Shown here: positions 44,614-54,003 of the stretch, one piece after another
How positions within the stretch are numbered: position 1 is the first letter of the stretch
Layout: each line of letters starts with the position of its first letter
Source of the DNA: Bacteroidota bacterium
GTDB taxonomy: Bacteria; Bacteroidota; Bacteroidia; Chitinophagales; Chitinophagaceae
Direction: 5' to 3'
Length of the DNA: 64,000 nucleotides
Assembly: GCA_018266455.1 (NCBI GenBank)
Contig: JAFEAJ010000008.1
Coordinates: 274,445 to 338,444 of the forward strand
Made by a program: the position numbers and the translations under genes
Notes under the pieces: generated by a model
Told to the model about the DNA's origin: nothing
Database searches by the model: none
The model's input: the letters and a program-made list of their open reading frames with translations, nothing else

Positions 44614-46463
44614 GATGATGCCATATTAAAAATCCTGCAAAACCGGTAAAGCGCCATTGCCCGAAAATAGATGGCCTCATAGCCCAGCTTGCCGGCAGTG
44701 AACCTGTCGAACCTGTTTAACAGATCAACAGTGAAAATGCCTGTGTGTTTTATGGCATCATGCAGGTTAGCGCGGACCTTATCTTTATTCTGCAAAACCC
44801 AAACCTCATCCGGAGCAACGAAGCCCATCTTGTCTTTCCTCCACCGGATGGCACCAGGCAATTCTGCCATGGCCTCCCGAAATATATATTTTGAATACCC
44901 TTCATTAATTTTAAATGAAGAAGGGAGGCCAATAATATACTCCACCAGCCTGTGATCAAGAAAAGGCAGCCTTGATTCAATAGAGAACATCATCGAATTC
45001 CTGTCTTCAGAATGCAACTGGTAGGGGATGCTGCTGTGAACGATTTCAGTTATGCTGAGGGCACGAATATTTTTTTCATTGAACAGCCCTTTGCCTTTCC
45101 TGGCTAATGTTCTCCATTCTTTTTGCAGCCATATATTGTCTTCCCTGCCCAAACATTTTTTGACAAAGCCAGCCAGTTTAAAAAAATAAGCTGATTGCAG
45201 AAAATATTTGAGCTGCGAGGCAAAACTGACATTGCGGTGCTTTGCCTTGGCACACAGCAACTGCCATGCTTTTTTAAACCGCAGCTCCATCAATAGCTCA
45301 TGTACGCGGATGTTAAAAAATTCGCCATAGCCGCACAGGTATTCATCTGAGCCCTGCCCGTCGAGCATTACAATAATATTTTCTTCTTTTGCTTTTTTAA
45401 AAACCGAGAATTCCGAATAGTGGGATGCGGTGCTAAAAGGCTGGTCCTGGTGGTACAGCATTTTGTCAAGGTGCCCTTCATCCCAAAGGCAGTCCAGGTT
45501 AGGGAACACCTTTATGGGCCTGAACCCGGTCTGATCGGTTATGGCATCGCTGTACTGCTGCTCATCATATTGGGGGTCATTATAACATGAAGTTACCGTA
45601 GCGAATGACGCATTCGCCAATTGATTGGCATGTACCATGCTTACAATTGAAGAACTGTCAATGCCGCCAGACAGGCAGCTTCCCACGGTCACGTCGGACC
45701 GCATCCTCAACCGAACACTTTCAACAAACAATTCCCTTATTGTTTTTTTTGCCGTTTCAAAATCATCGCCCACTTTTATACTCGCACTATCTAAATCATA
45801 CCATTGAAGGACCTTTGATTTATGGCCTGTTAAATTGTAGCGCAAATAATGGCCCGCCTGCAATTCCATGACGCCCCTAAAAAAAGTTTGTTCTGAATAG
45901 TTAAGCAGTCCATAAGCCAGGAAATTTGCAGCCACTTCTTTGTTCAGCATGGGCTTAAAATCCGGGAAGGCCGTGAATTGTTTTATCTCTGACCCTGCAA
46001 GGAACCAATTATCAGTTTGCACAAAAAAAAATGGCTTAATCCCGAAATGGTCCCTGCAACAAATTATTTCTTCGTTCAAAGCATCGTAAATGGCAAAGGC
46101 CCACATGCCATTAAAACGGGCAAACGCACCCGTTCCCCATTGCTCATAAGCGGCCAGTATCACTTCGGTATCGGTTGCTGTCTCAAAACAGCAACCAAGC
46201 TTTTTAAGCTCTTCTCTCAGCTCGATGTAGTTGTATATTTCTCCATTATAAGTTATCCAAAGATGCCCCCGCTGCATGGGCTGGTGGCCGGCCTTGCTCA
46301 GGTCAATAATAGAAAGCCTGCGGTGGCCAAACGAAAAATTGTCTCCAAAATAAAAACCTTCATCATCAGGCCCCCTATGGTTGACCTTGTCGTTCATTGC
46401 TTTTATCTGCTCCTGGGGAACACGAGCATTTTGGGAATTGATCGCTATGCTGATCCCGCACAT
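44610..46463 (-). CDS. AsnB-like glutamine-dependent amidotransferase (second of two)
   Basis: A 617-residue protein with glutaminase (Cys2 in MCGISIAINS, VNHRGPDDEGFYF, ITYNGEIYNYIELRE) and synthetase domains (CLSGGIDSSSIVSMV near 260, LDGQGSDEYLCGYGEF near 360). It differs clearly from the first AsnB-like protein of the cluster, for example in the LDGQGSDE loop, so it is not a recent duplicate. It lies directly upstream of the hisH2-hisF2-wbpG set with a 4-base overlap. A role in amidating another acidic group of the polysaccharide is likely but unproven. Confidence 0.88.
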   Translation of the reverse strand: MCGISIAINSQNARVPQEQIKAMNDKVNHRGPDDEGFYFGDNFSFGHRRLSIIDLSKAGHQPMQRGHLWITYNGEIYNYIELREELKKLGCCFETATDTEVILAAYEQWGTGAFARFNGMWAFAIYDALNEEIICCRDHFGIKPFFFVQTDNWFLAGSEIKQFTAFPDFKPMLNKEVAANFLAYGLLNYSEQTFFRGVMELQAGHYLRYNLTGHKSKVLQWYDLDSASIKVGDDFETAKKTIRELFVESVRLRMRSDVTVGSCLSGGIDSSSIVSMVHANQLANASFATVTSCYNDPQYDEQQYSDAITDQTGFRPIKVFPNLDCLWDEGHLDKMLYHQDQPFSTASHYSEFSVFKKAKEENIIVMLDGQGSDEYLCGYGEFFNIRVHELLMELRFKKAWQLLCAKAKHRNVSFASQLKYFLQSAYFFKLAGFVKKCLGREDNIWLQKEWRTLARKGKGLFNEKNIRALSITEIVHSSIPYQLHSEDRNSMMFSIESRLPFLDHRLVEYIIGLPSSFKINEGYSKYIFREAMAELPGAIRWRKDKMGFVAPDEVWVLQNKDKVRANLHDAIKHTGIFTVDLLNRFDRFTAGKLGYEAIYFRAMALYRFCRIFNMASS

Positions 46464-46469
46464 AATAAT

Positions 46470-47282
46470 TTACTTTTCAAAAAGCGCCACCATTTCATAA
46501 TCAAATGAGCGCTTTGGCCAAATTGCTTTGGGTATTTGTTTTAGCTTAGCAAATAGCCCCGTAGCAGTTTTGTTATTTACAATAGCTCTATGACCCACAT
46601 TGCTAAACCTTTCTGGTGCTACTTCACTATAACCGCATATAGGGCAAATAGGCGCTTTAAACTCCTTTTTCTGCTCCGAGTAAAATATGTTGACATACCA
46701 CTTATGTCCTATAAAAAAAGTATTCTTATCGCAGGTTCTAATTTGTTTACATTTAAATCCATAAGCTGAAAACAAATCATTCATCTTTTCTTTTGAAAAT
46801 GAACGCATGTGAAGATCATAATTAAAGATTGCTTTACATGATGGGCATTGCGTGGAACGATCTAATACCTTCTCATCATTTGGAACGCCAATTATGATAT
46901 ACTTTTTTGCAACTCTTGCAATTTCTTTCAAAGCCTGCTCATAAACCCCAACTGGCAAATGTTCAATTACATCATGAGCTACGACACAATCGAATTGCGC
47001 ATCCTTAAAAGGCATTTGATTAATCTCTGCAATAAATTTTTCAGCTTTTACATATTTTAGCGCAGCTTCACTTCTGTCAAACGCAACTACTTTTAAATCA
47101 GGGTATTTTTCTATCAGCATATTTGTGAAAATGCCGTTACCACAAGCAGCATCCAATATTGTCTTTACATCAGGCTGAATAAATTCAAAGCTGATATTTA
47201 TTTTCTCTATATTATTCTTGTATGAAGTTTCATAATCGCTCCAGAAACCATCATACTCATAATACTGTTTTTCATAATTCAT
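46470..47282 (-). CDS. Class I methyltransferase with two CxxC-type pairs
   Basis: A 270-residue SAM-dependent methyltransferase. Motif I is ILDAACGNGIFTNMLIEKYP (about 42-61), then VVAFDRSEAALKYVKAEKF and CVVAHDVIEHLPVGVYEQAL. The C-terminal half carries CPSC (near 148-151) and CPICG (near 215-219), which could bind zinc. The gene is AT-rich for its surroundings: 28 percent GC in the 60 bases at 46681-46740, against about 50 percent in the wbp-type genes downstream. It may have come in separately. It precedes the second asnB-like gene by 6 bases. Confidence 0.85.
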   Translation of the reverse strand: MNYEKQYYEYDGFWSDYETSYKNNIEKINISFEFIQPDVKTILDAACGNGIFTNMLIEKYPDLKVVAFDRSEAALKYVKAEKFIAEINQMPFKDAQFDCVVAHDVIEHLPVGVYEQALKEIARVAKKYIIIGVPNDEKVLDRSTQCPSCKAIFNYDLHMRSFSKEKMNDLFSAYGFKCKQIRTCDKNTFFIGHKWYVNIFYSEQKKEFKAPICPICGYSEVAPERFSNVGHRAIVNNKTATGLFAKLKQIPKAIWPKRSFDYEMVALFEK

Positions 47283-47305
47283 TTAAATTCTAATTTTTTT
47301 GCAGT

Positions 47306-48187
47306 TTAATATCCCAAAGAAAGTTTCAACAAGTTTATTCCAGTAGTAGATTCTAATTCTTTAATCCTTCTGAAGGTTTTTATATTACCCCTCAGTACAA
47401 CTTTGAGTATTATTTTTAACTGCCCCCGCACAATCATTTTAATTATCTTTTTTCTGCAAAGGTTATCCAAAGGGCAGTTATCCTGCTCAATCGATTGGCG
47501 TCTTACCAATTGATAATGATATTGTATAAAAAAATCATTTTTCAATTTGCCAGATTCAGAATCATGATGACCTCTTGACCAGATGATACCGGATGGCATT
47601 AGTAATACTAGGTATTTTAACGACAATCGGTGCCACATTTCGCAATCGCCCACCATGCGCAGCGGCTTAAAACCTTTTTCTTCAATAAAAACATCTCTTT
47701 TAATGATGCAGGATGTGGGCGCTTTGTCGAAAATGCCCATTTTACGGTTATAATAGGCATCATAAGCTTCTGCCGGGTGTAACATATACGGGAAAATCCT
47801 GTTGTCATCCTGAAAAATATCATCCAACCCATAGGCCGCTTCAGGAAAGCGCTCCATCATTTCCACTTCTGCCTGCAGGCCCCAGTAATAAATGGCGTCA
47901 TCTGCATCAACGTATTTCAGGTATTTCCCGGTAGCATATCCGGCAGCCTTGTTGCGGTTGGGGTAATCGCCCAGGTTTTTTTCGTTCACAAATACCCGCA
48001 CACGAGGGTCTTTTTCGGCATAGCCCCTCGCTATGGCCACTGTATTGTCCTTCGAGCCGTCATCAACAATGATCAGTTCAAAATGGGCATAGGTAGAAGC
48101 CAGCACGCTTTCGATAGCCTCTGCAATATATTTTTCACGGTTATAGGCCGTCATTAAAATACTAACCAAAGGAGTTGCAGTAGCCAT
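47306..48187 (-). CDS. Family 2 glycosyltransferase
   Basis: A 293-residue GT-A enzyme. It starts MATATPLVSILMTAYNREKY and has FELIIVDDGSKDNTVAIARG (about 37-56) and KYLKYVDADDAIYYWGLQAE (about 89-108), where DAD is the metal-binding motif. The sequence GDCEMWHRLSLKYLVLLMP holds the usual acceptor-side ED/W-like region (about 178-196). The last 45 residues are basic and may bring it to the membrane. It lies 8 bases after the upstream GT4 gene. Confidence 0.9.
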   Translation of the reverse strand: MATATPLVSILMTAYNREKYIAEAIESVLASTYAHFELIIVDDGSKDNTVAIARGYAEKDPRVRVFVNEKNLGDYPNRNKAAGYATGKYLKYVDADDAIYYWGLQAEVEMMERFPEAAYGLDDIFQDDNRIFPYMLHPAEAYDAYYNRKMGIFDKAPTSCIIKRDVFIEEKGFKPLRMVGDCEMWHRLSLKYLVLLMPSGIIWSRGHHDSESGKLKNDFFIQYHYQLVRRQSIEQDNCPLDNLCRKKIIKMIVRGQLKIILKVVLRGNIKTFRRIKELESTTGINLLKLSLGY

Positions 48188-48195
48188 TGAAGGAG

Positions 48196-49434
48196 TTAGT
48201 TTAAGCCGCTGAGTATTTTAAATATCCTTTGCCCAATCACAGGCCAGTCGTAATATTCCTGTATTGTTTTCCTTCCCGCTTCACTTAATGCACGGCGCTT
48301 ATTTTTATCATTCAATAAGCTGATCACCAACCGGGCAAAATCATCTGCCTCATCAGCCAGCAATATGTTTTCGCCATTCGTGTGCCTGATGCCTTCTGCA
48401 CCCTTACGGGTTGAAACAATCGGGACGCCCATGCTCATGGCTTCAAGAATTTTTAAACGGATGCCACTGCCTGACAACAGCGGCACCACCACCACTGCAG
48501 CAGCATCATAGTAAGGATAAACTTCTTTGACCCTGCCTTTAAAATCCACGCTGCCATCTTCAAATATCTTCGCCAGGCTGCCATGCGGGTCGCCGCTGCC
48601 CACAACCGTTAGCTTAAGCCGGGGGAAAGCTGAAACAATTTTTTTCCAGCAATTACGGTAAAACCATAACAGCCCCTCGTAATTTGGCTGATAATCTAAT
48701 GACCCGCAAAAAAGAATATTGCCTGCCATATCCTGGCCAAGCCCTTTTGCTGCCGGGTATTTTTGCAAAGGGATGCCTGTTTGGATCACCTGCACTTTCA
48801 GCTTGTTTTTATTCAGCTCATTCAGCCTGTCTGCATCCTGCTGGCTTACGGCCAGCACATGATCAGTGTTTTTGTACAAAGAAGATTCAAGCGACAATAT
48901 TTGCCTGTATGCGCTATGCGTAATTTTATTATTTTTTAAGTCTGCCCAGGCCAGGTCTGTATCCACATTGTGGTTTTGAAATACCAGCCGGGTATGCGGC
49001 GAATATTTTTTTACTGTTCTATAGATCAACGTGTCGCTGTTCGTTTCCGTGATGATGAAATCGAAATGATTTCTTTTGAGCAGCCGGGGCAATATGCCTA
49101 TATAACTAAGCACATGCGAAGAAGCAGAAAGCCTAAGCGACCTGGCATGGTACCTGAACCTGGCAGCATCTTTAATTTTTTTTGGGAAGAACCGGAAGAT
49201 GTCCCTGGGCTCAGCGTATTCATGGTTTGCATTTAAGAACTTCACCTCCCTGAATGCTTCATCGCTACCGATGCAATTATATATTTCGTCCAGGCCCTGG
49301 AACTGCAGTACCGTTACCTGGTAATATTTCGCCAGCGCAGGTATCATGTGATAGCCCGTTTGCTTGCCCCCGTTATCAGGCGGGAACACATCAAAAGGAA
49401 GGATCAGCAACAGGTTTTGCCCGGGCCGCATCAA
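48196..49434 (-). CDS. Glycosyltransferase, GT4 family
   Basis: A 412-residue GT-B enzyme. It begins MMRPGQNLLLILPFDVFPPD with NGGKQTGYHMIPALAKYYQV following. The donor half contains ILFCGSLDYQPNYEGLLWFY (about 240-259), LTVVGSGDPHGSLAKIF and VVVPLLSGSGIRLKILEAMS (about 317-336), a GT4 signature in which SGSGIRLK replaces the usual EGFGL. It overlaps the pyruvyltransferase gene by 4 bases. No substrate prediction is possible. Confidence 0.9.
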   Translation of the reverse strand: MMRPGQNLLLILPFDVFPPDNGGKQTGYHMIPALAKYYQVTVLQFQGLDEIYNCIGSDEAFREVKFLNANHEYAEPRDIFRFFPKKIKDAARFRYHARSLRLSASSHVLSYIGILPRLLKRNHFDFIITETNSDTLIYRTVKKYSPHTRLVFQNHNVDTDLAWADLKNNKITHSAYRQILSLESSLYKNTDHVLAVSQQDADRLNELNKNKLKVQVIQTGIPLQKYPAAKGLGQDMAGNILFCGSLDYQPNYEGLLWFYRNCWKKIVSAFPRLKLTVVGSGDPHGSLAKIFEDGSVDFKGRVKEVYPYYDAAAVVVVPLLSGSGIRLKILEAMSMGVPIVSTRKGAEGIRHTNGENILLADEADDFARLVISLLNDKNKRRALSEAGRKTIQEYYDWPVIGQRIFKILSGLN

Positions 49435-50720
49435 CTGAGGTTTAGCCTGGCTTTGTCAAGCACTGCAGGCAGGTTTTCTTTCAATTGCTTTCCTAACCCA
49501 GCTTTATCTGAATAAAGGGAGCTGACAAAATCGTTCAGCTCTTTATGTTGCAAAGCCGCTTCGGGAGTTATGGTAAGGCCAGACAGGTTAAACTGCTTAA
49601 ACAAACCGTCAAACTTATCCTGGTGTATCTGGGCGATCACCTCTTCAGAATAACTGGTGAATTGTTTTTTTACCGGCTGGTAGGTAATGCATTTGGTGGG
49701 TATGCACTGGCTAACCAATGCAACGGCCATGTGCATCCTGCTGGATACCGCAAAATCTGCATGGCCAACTACTGCTTTGATTTCCTCCGAGGTAATCTGC
49801 ACATCCATTAATAAGCTATTTTTTTTCAGTTCATCGGGCAATTGATCATACAGCATCCTGAGAAGCTCACAATCGTTCCTGTTCTCCCTAAAGTCGTGGG
49901 GGGCAAGCAGGAAATAAATTTTTTTGTCAGATTTTTCAGCTACTGCGGACAGGGTTGCCGTTAAGTTCTTAATAAAAGATGCAGTTTCGGCATCATTATG
50001 AAATGATACCGGGTTAATATTAATAACCATGATATAAGCGCCTTCGCTTTTTTTGTTTTTAGCCCAGTCGATATAGTTTTGGGTAATGGGGCTGATCACC
50101 ACCGGCCTCAGCAAAAAAGCAATATCTGCCGTAGCAGTGAAGGCCCTTGAAGGGATCAGTTTTGAAATACGCTCTAAGGAAATATGGTCCCTTATGCCAA
50201 TCTTGACGGAGCGGGGAAGGCCCTTCATTACTTCCATGCAATTTTTGTTTTGCCAGGTATTGATGCTGATGCCGACAATATTTGTTTTTAAGCCGGTGAA
50301 TGCCGCCTGGTGGGTAATTTGCAACAAGCCGTTTGTCAGCCATTCGCCATAACTGCCATCCAGCATATCGGTGCCTAATAAAAAAAACGAGGCATTTTTG
50401 CTAAACAAAAAGCTTAATTTAAAACGGGCCATCCACACACGTGGGGAAAAGCAGCCTGCTACGCTGTACCATTCATCAATGGTTTGTAAATATGCCCATT
50501 CTTTTTTTTCGCCCAGGTGCAACAGGGTTACGCGGTGCCCTGTTTCCTGCAGCTCTCTTGATGCTGCGCTTATCACCGCTTCATCGCCCTTGCTCCCTTC
50601 CCATGAAGGGGCCAGGATAAGCACATTGTTGGCACGTTTCAAGAAGAAGCTGAGCTTATATAAAATTGCTGAAAAAGCAAAAATGGCAAAAGTCAATATT
50701 TTCCTGAGTACTTCTTTCAT
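49431..50720 (-). CDS. Polysaccharide pyruvyl transferase family protein
   Basis: A 429-residue protein of the family that adds pyruvate ketals from phosphoenolpyruvate to sugars (CsaB, WcaK and related). The glycine-rich opening is ILAPSWEGSKGDEAVISAAS (about 34-53), the mid region has FFLLGTDMLDGSYGEWL, and the C-terminal motif is AVSSRMHMAVALVSQCIPTK (about 332-351) with the conserved SxRxH. Pyruvylation adds a negative charge and is used in some exopolysaccharides. A short hydrophobic N-terminus (about 9-27) is unusual and may tether it to the membrane. Some family members have other functions. Confidence 0.85.
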   Translation of the reverse strand: MKEVLRKILTFAIFAFSAILYKLSFFLKRANNVLILAPSWEGSKGDEAVISAASRELQETGHRVTLLHLGEKKEWAYLQTIDEWYSVAGCFSPRVWMARFKLSFLFSKNASFFLLGTDMLDGSYGEWLTNGLLQITHQAAFTGLKTNIVGISINTWQNKNCMEVMKGLPRSVKIGIRDHISLERISKLIPSRAFTATADIAFLLRPVVISPITQNYIDWAKNKKSEGAYIMVININPVSFHNDAETASFIKNLTATLSAVAEKSDKKIYFLLAPHDFRENRNDCELLRMLYDQLPDELKKNSLLMDVQITSEEIKAVVGHADFAVSSRMHMAVALVSQCIPTKCITYQPVKKQFTSYSEEVIAQIHQDKFDGLFKQFNLSGLTITPEAALQHKELNDFVSSLYSDKAGLGKQLKENLPAVLDKARLNLS

Positions 50721-50756
50721 TTTTAATTCATTTGTAAAACAGCCAACAGTTGGTTT

Positions 50757-51800
50757 TTACGAAGTAGCAGCTATTTCATTATCCAAATAGCGCTTCAGTT
50801 TATCTAACCCTTTTGCGTTGCCATAGTAATAAGGCCCATATTGTTGGGTGAACGTATTAAATATCCCCAGCGGGGTCCGTGCGCCGTCAAATTCTTTTAT
50901 GAACATCAATAGTTTTTCTTCCAGCTCTTTTTCATTGCCGTAAACATAAAAACAATCTGCCAGTTGCCCTTCTCCATATAATTCCGGGTTTTCATTCAGC
51001 CGGAATGCCATAGGCCACCCGGAATGCGCCGTAAATACGGCCGTTCCATAAGACAGGCATTCCGCTATGGGCAAGCCAAAAGATTCAAAATGCTGCAAAA
51101 AAAATATGCCGGCCTTTGCATACAGCTCCCTAATTTCATGAATACTGTAAGCGCCTTTCAGTTCAATGTATTCAATATCCAGCTTTTGCAAAACCCTCAA
51201 CTGCATTTCCCGTATTGCTTCATAACCTTCAAAAGCAAAATCAATTAATGCGATCAACCTGTTTTTTTTTTGCGGAGCAAGACCAGATGACTTTAGATTG
51301 AACCCAACGTCGAATTTCTTATCGAAGCTTTTTGAAGCAGTGTAACTTACCGGCGCAATGGCCAGCTCAAAATCATACTCATTGAATGTTTTGCCATACC
51401 AATCTTCCAGCTCTTTTATGAAGTGAGGGGCCGAGCCCAGGTAAAACACTTCGAACAAGCCAATTTTTTTTTTTAGGATTTTTCTTAGCCTTTCGATGGG
51501 ATAAAAATCTGCCCAGTATGCATTGGGTATGCATTCGCTCACAATAATGAAATCAAACTGCTTTAGCTTTTTCAAAATAGCCCTGTCAGCAAAAAAGTAT
51601 TTTATTTTTTGCCTTATGCGAAAATGCAATTTCAGTTGATAGCGGTCTTTTGCCCGCAAAGGCAGCACCTGCCGCCTCAGCATGTTCAGGCCGTAAACTA
51701 CTTCACTGTCTATCCCAATTTGCTTTAAGGACTCAGCCAAAGTTTGGGCAAGGATTTTAGGGCTTTTATTATCAGGCCTCGTGAGGATTCCGATTTTCAT
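50757..51800 (-). CDS. Glycosyltransferase, GT4-like
   Basis: About 347 residues from the ATG at 51800 (MKIGILTRPDNKSPKILAQT); an upstream extension of 13 residues lacks conservation. The middle has FDFIIVSECIPNAYWADFYP, and the donor side has AGIFFLQHFESFGLPIAECL (about 240-259) and YGTAVFTAHSGWPMAF. Two homopolymer runs fall in the gene: 10 at 51262-51271 and 11 at 51464-51474, each coding for a lysine run. They could slip during replication. A 36-base gap separates it from the pyruvyltransferase gene. Confidence 0.86.
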   Translation of the reverse strand: MKIGILTRPDNKSPKILAQTLAESLKQIGIDSEVVYGLNMLRRQVLPLRAKDRYQLKLHFRIRQKIKYFFADRAILKKLKQFDFIIVSECIPNAYWADFYPIERLRKILKKKIGLFEVFYLGSAPHFIKELEDWYGKTFNEYDFELAIAPVSYTASKSFDKKFDVGFNLKSSGLAPQKKNRLIALIDFAFEGYEAIREMQLRVLQKLDIEYIELKGAYSIHEIRELYAKAGIFFLQHFESFGLPIAECLSYGTAVFTAHSGWPMAFRLNENPELYGEGQLADCFYVYGNEKELEEKLLMFIKEFDGARTPLGIFNTFTQQYGPYYYGNAKGLDKLKRYLDNEIAATS

Positions 51801-51811
51801 GTACAAAAAGT

Positions 51812-52885
51812 TCAGCTTGTTCCTTTTACGTTTAGCCATGCCGATCTGCGAACTTTATACAGTAACTGCCGATATGAAAAAAAAAAATTAAGCAAGCCCA
51901 ATATGCGGTATTTTTCATACAACACCTCAAAGTGCTTAGTTTCGGATGCCGGTCGCGGGGCTAAAAAAAAATAGGTCAATGTAGGCTTCAGTTTATTTAA
52001 TTTAAGCAGTGAAATATAAATTTCATAAAGTGCAGTCTCTTTTAAATAACCTCGTAGCCCTTTTTCAATTTTAACCACTTTATGATATGGGTCGAACAGA
52101 ATGCTGAAATAAGATCCGTTTTTCTGAAAATTAAGATACCATTCCCAACGGAGCCTTCCAGCAGTCATGAAATGAGTAAACAATAATCGATCATCATAAT
52201 AAAGGCGATAGCCTGCAAGATGAAGCGCCATACAAAGTTCGTGATCGCCTCCTGAAATTACTTTAGTTCCCGTTCTGTCACTTAATAGATGAGCAAATCC
52301 ATTCTCGTATAAAAAATCAAGCGCTTCCTTTCTGTAAATACACCCGGCGCCCCACAGTTTTTCATAACGGCCGGTAACATCTCCAGAATGCTCATATTGC
52401 CGGCCTACGGCATAAGCTTTTGAATACTGATTGAACCAAGCAGGGGGCTCAGTTTCGAAAGCCGCAACACTTTGCCCACCCAAAACGGCAACCATGCTAT
52501 TCTCCTCCATAATACCGAATGCAAGATCAAGATAATTATTATTAAGCCAGTTGTCGTCATCACAAAAAATAATATAGCTAAAATTTGCTTCTCTTACCCC
52601 TCTCAGCCTTGCATGCGATAAACCCGGAGCTGGCTCATTTACAATTTTAAATGGGACAGATGATTTAAAAGACTTCCAAATATCAGTTGCAGCCTGGGCA
52701 GTTTTATCAGTCGAGGCATTGTCCACAACAATAATTTCCCAATCAAAATGCCAGCTAAATGCCTGACGGTTTAAATGCTCCAGTGTAACGGGCAACCTCT
52801 TTTCGCTATTAAAGCAGCAAAGAATTACAGTTATCCCTTTTCGCACGTTTTCTTTTACAATTTCATCCTTTTTTTTAGCACCCAT
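51812..52885 (-). CDS. Family 2 glycosyltransferase
   Basis: A 357-residue GT-A enzyme. It has KGITVILCCFNSEKRLPVTL (about 16-35), EIIVVDNASTDKTAQAATDI (about 50-69), the metal site SYIIFCDDDNWLNNNYLDLA (about 107-126), and VISGGDHELCMALHLAGYRL near 210-229, where the conserved aspartate acts as base. The C-terminal part is basic and contains a phenylalanine run coded by 11 T residues (minus strand, at 51877-51887), about 26 residues before the end. It overlaps the upstream GT4 gene by 31 bases. Confidence 0.88.
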   Translation of the reverse strand: MGAKKKDEIVKENVRKGITVILCCFNSEKRLPVTLEHLNRQAFSWHFDWEIIVVDNASTDKTAQAATDIWKSFKSSVPFKIVNEPAPGLSHARLRGVREANFSYIIFCDDDNWLNNNYLDLAFGIMEENSMVAVLGGQSVAAFETEPPAWFNQYSKAYAVGRQYEHSGDVTGRYEKLWGAGCIYRKEALDFLYENGFAHLLSDRTGTKVISGGDHELCMALHLAGYRLYYDDRLLFTHFMTAGRLRWEWYLNFQKNGSYFSILFDPYHKVVKIEKGLRGYLKETALYEIYISLLKLNKLKPTLTYFFLAPRPASETKHFEVLYEKYRILGLLNFFFSYRQLLYKVRRSAWLNVKGTS

Positions 52886-54003
52886 TTAAAGTAGTTCCAC
52901 CAATTATTGCCAAATTGGGCTTTATATTTATAATATGCCGTTTTCCTTAGCGCTTCAAAATTACCGAACAGTTCGTAATAGTCTTTTGCTCTCGTTTTGA
53001 TATCAAATTCGGCTTCTATTTTTTTTCTCGCAGCTTCCCCCTTTTTATCAATCAATGACCTATTCCTATCAAGAAAGGCTAGTGTTTCAGCAAATTCTTG
53101 ATGATTTCCAACCCCGCAGACAAAGCCTGTTTCTTCAGTTACTATTCGCCTTATGCCTTCATTAAATTCTGAAATTACTGGCACTAACCCTACGCTCATC
53201 GTTTCAAGGAGTGCAAGGGGAAGGCCATCTAAATAGGAAGGGAGCACAAATACATCCTGTCCAGCTGCCATCTCATAAATTGCTTGAGTATTTGGCAATG
53301 TTAAAACCCTGAAGTTATTTTTGCCAGCAGCTTTTTTAATTACTCCGTCTTTTTCAGGCCCATCTCCTACCAGCGTCCATTCAACATTAATACCTTTCGC
53401 CTCAAGCAATCCGTCAATATCAAATACATCATAAACCCCTTTTTTCTTATCGAACCTGGCTAGAAAAAAAAGTTTAAGTTTCGATATCAGGTTCGGGTCT
53501 CTTTTATGACTTGACAATGAAATACCGTATGGTAGATAATAAATATCATTTTTTCTCTGTTCAGGTAAAATCTCATTTAATTTTTTATAATAGGCATAAT
53601 TATGAACGATGAACACATCAATCAGAAAAGAAAACTGGCACGCTATATCCAAAAAAAAATCATCATGACAAATATGAACAATGGCATTTACCCCTCTATT
53701 GTTATAATGCAATGCCGCTAATTCTATGTGAAAGTTGGCAATAGCCAGTGCTGCATTTCGGGGGATTAATTTGCATAATGCCTTTAAAGTTTCTTTATCT
53801 GGTTTATCATAAGGGAAAACAATTTCCCGAGCATATTTTTGAAATGATTTGATTGGAAGGGCTGCAGTATCATTTATATTTTTAGTAAATATCCTAATCT
53901 TATCAAAAGCTCTTTCAGCATCGTTATCAATCAATAGCTGATAATAATTCTGTACACCCCCTAATTTATATTGGCTAAAAAAAACAATAACTGGTTTCTT
54001 CAT
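52855..54003 (-). CDS. Glycosyltransferase, GT4 family
   Basis: About 382 residues from the ATG at 54003 (MKKPVIVFFSQYKLGGVQNY); that start overlaps the epimerase stop by 4 bases and is preferred over a start 18 bases upstream. Donor-site features are LKLFFLARFDKKKGVYDVF (about 185-203), EWTLVGDGPEKDGVIKKAAG and VLPSYLDGLPLALLETMSVG (about 266-285). DGLPLALLE is the EX7E area with one acidic residue replaced, a common variation. The C-terminus is basic (NWWNYFKWVLKKRMKL) and may bind membrane phospholipid. Confidence 0.89.
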   Translation of the reverse strand: MKKPVIVFFSQYKLGGVQNYYQLLIDNDAERAFDKIRIFTKNINDTAALPIKSFQKYAREIVFPYDKPDKETLKALCKLIPRNAALAIANFHIELAALHYNNRGVNAIVHICHDDFFLDIACQFSFLIDVFIVHNYAYYKKLNEILPEQRKNDIYYLPYGISLSSHKRDPNLISKLKLFFLARFDKKKGVYDVFDIDGLLEAKGINVEWTLVGDGPEKDGVIKKAAGKNNFRVLTLPNTQAIYEMAAGQDVFVLPSYLDGLPLALLETMSVGLVPVISEFNEGIRRIVTEETGFVCGVGNHQEFAETLAFLDRNRSLIDKKGEAARKKIEAEFDIKTRAKDYYELFGNFEALRKTAYYKYKAQFGNNWWNYFKWVLKKRMKL

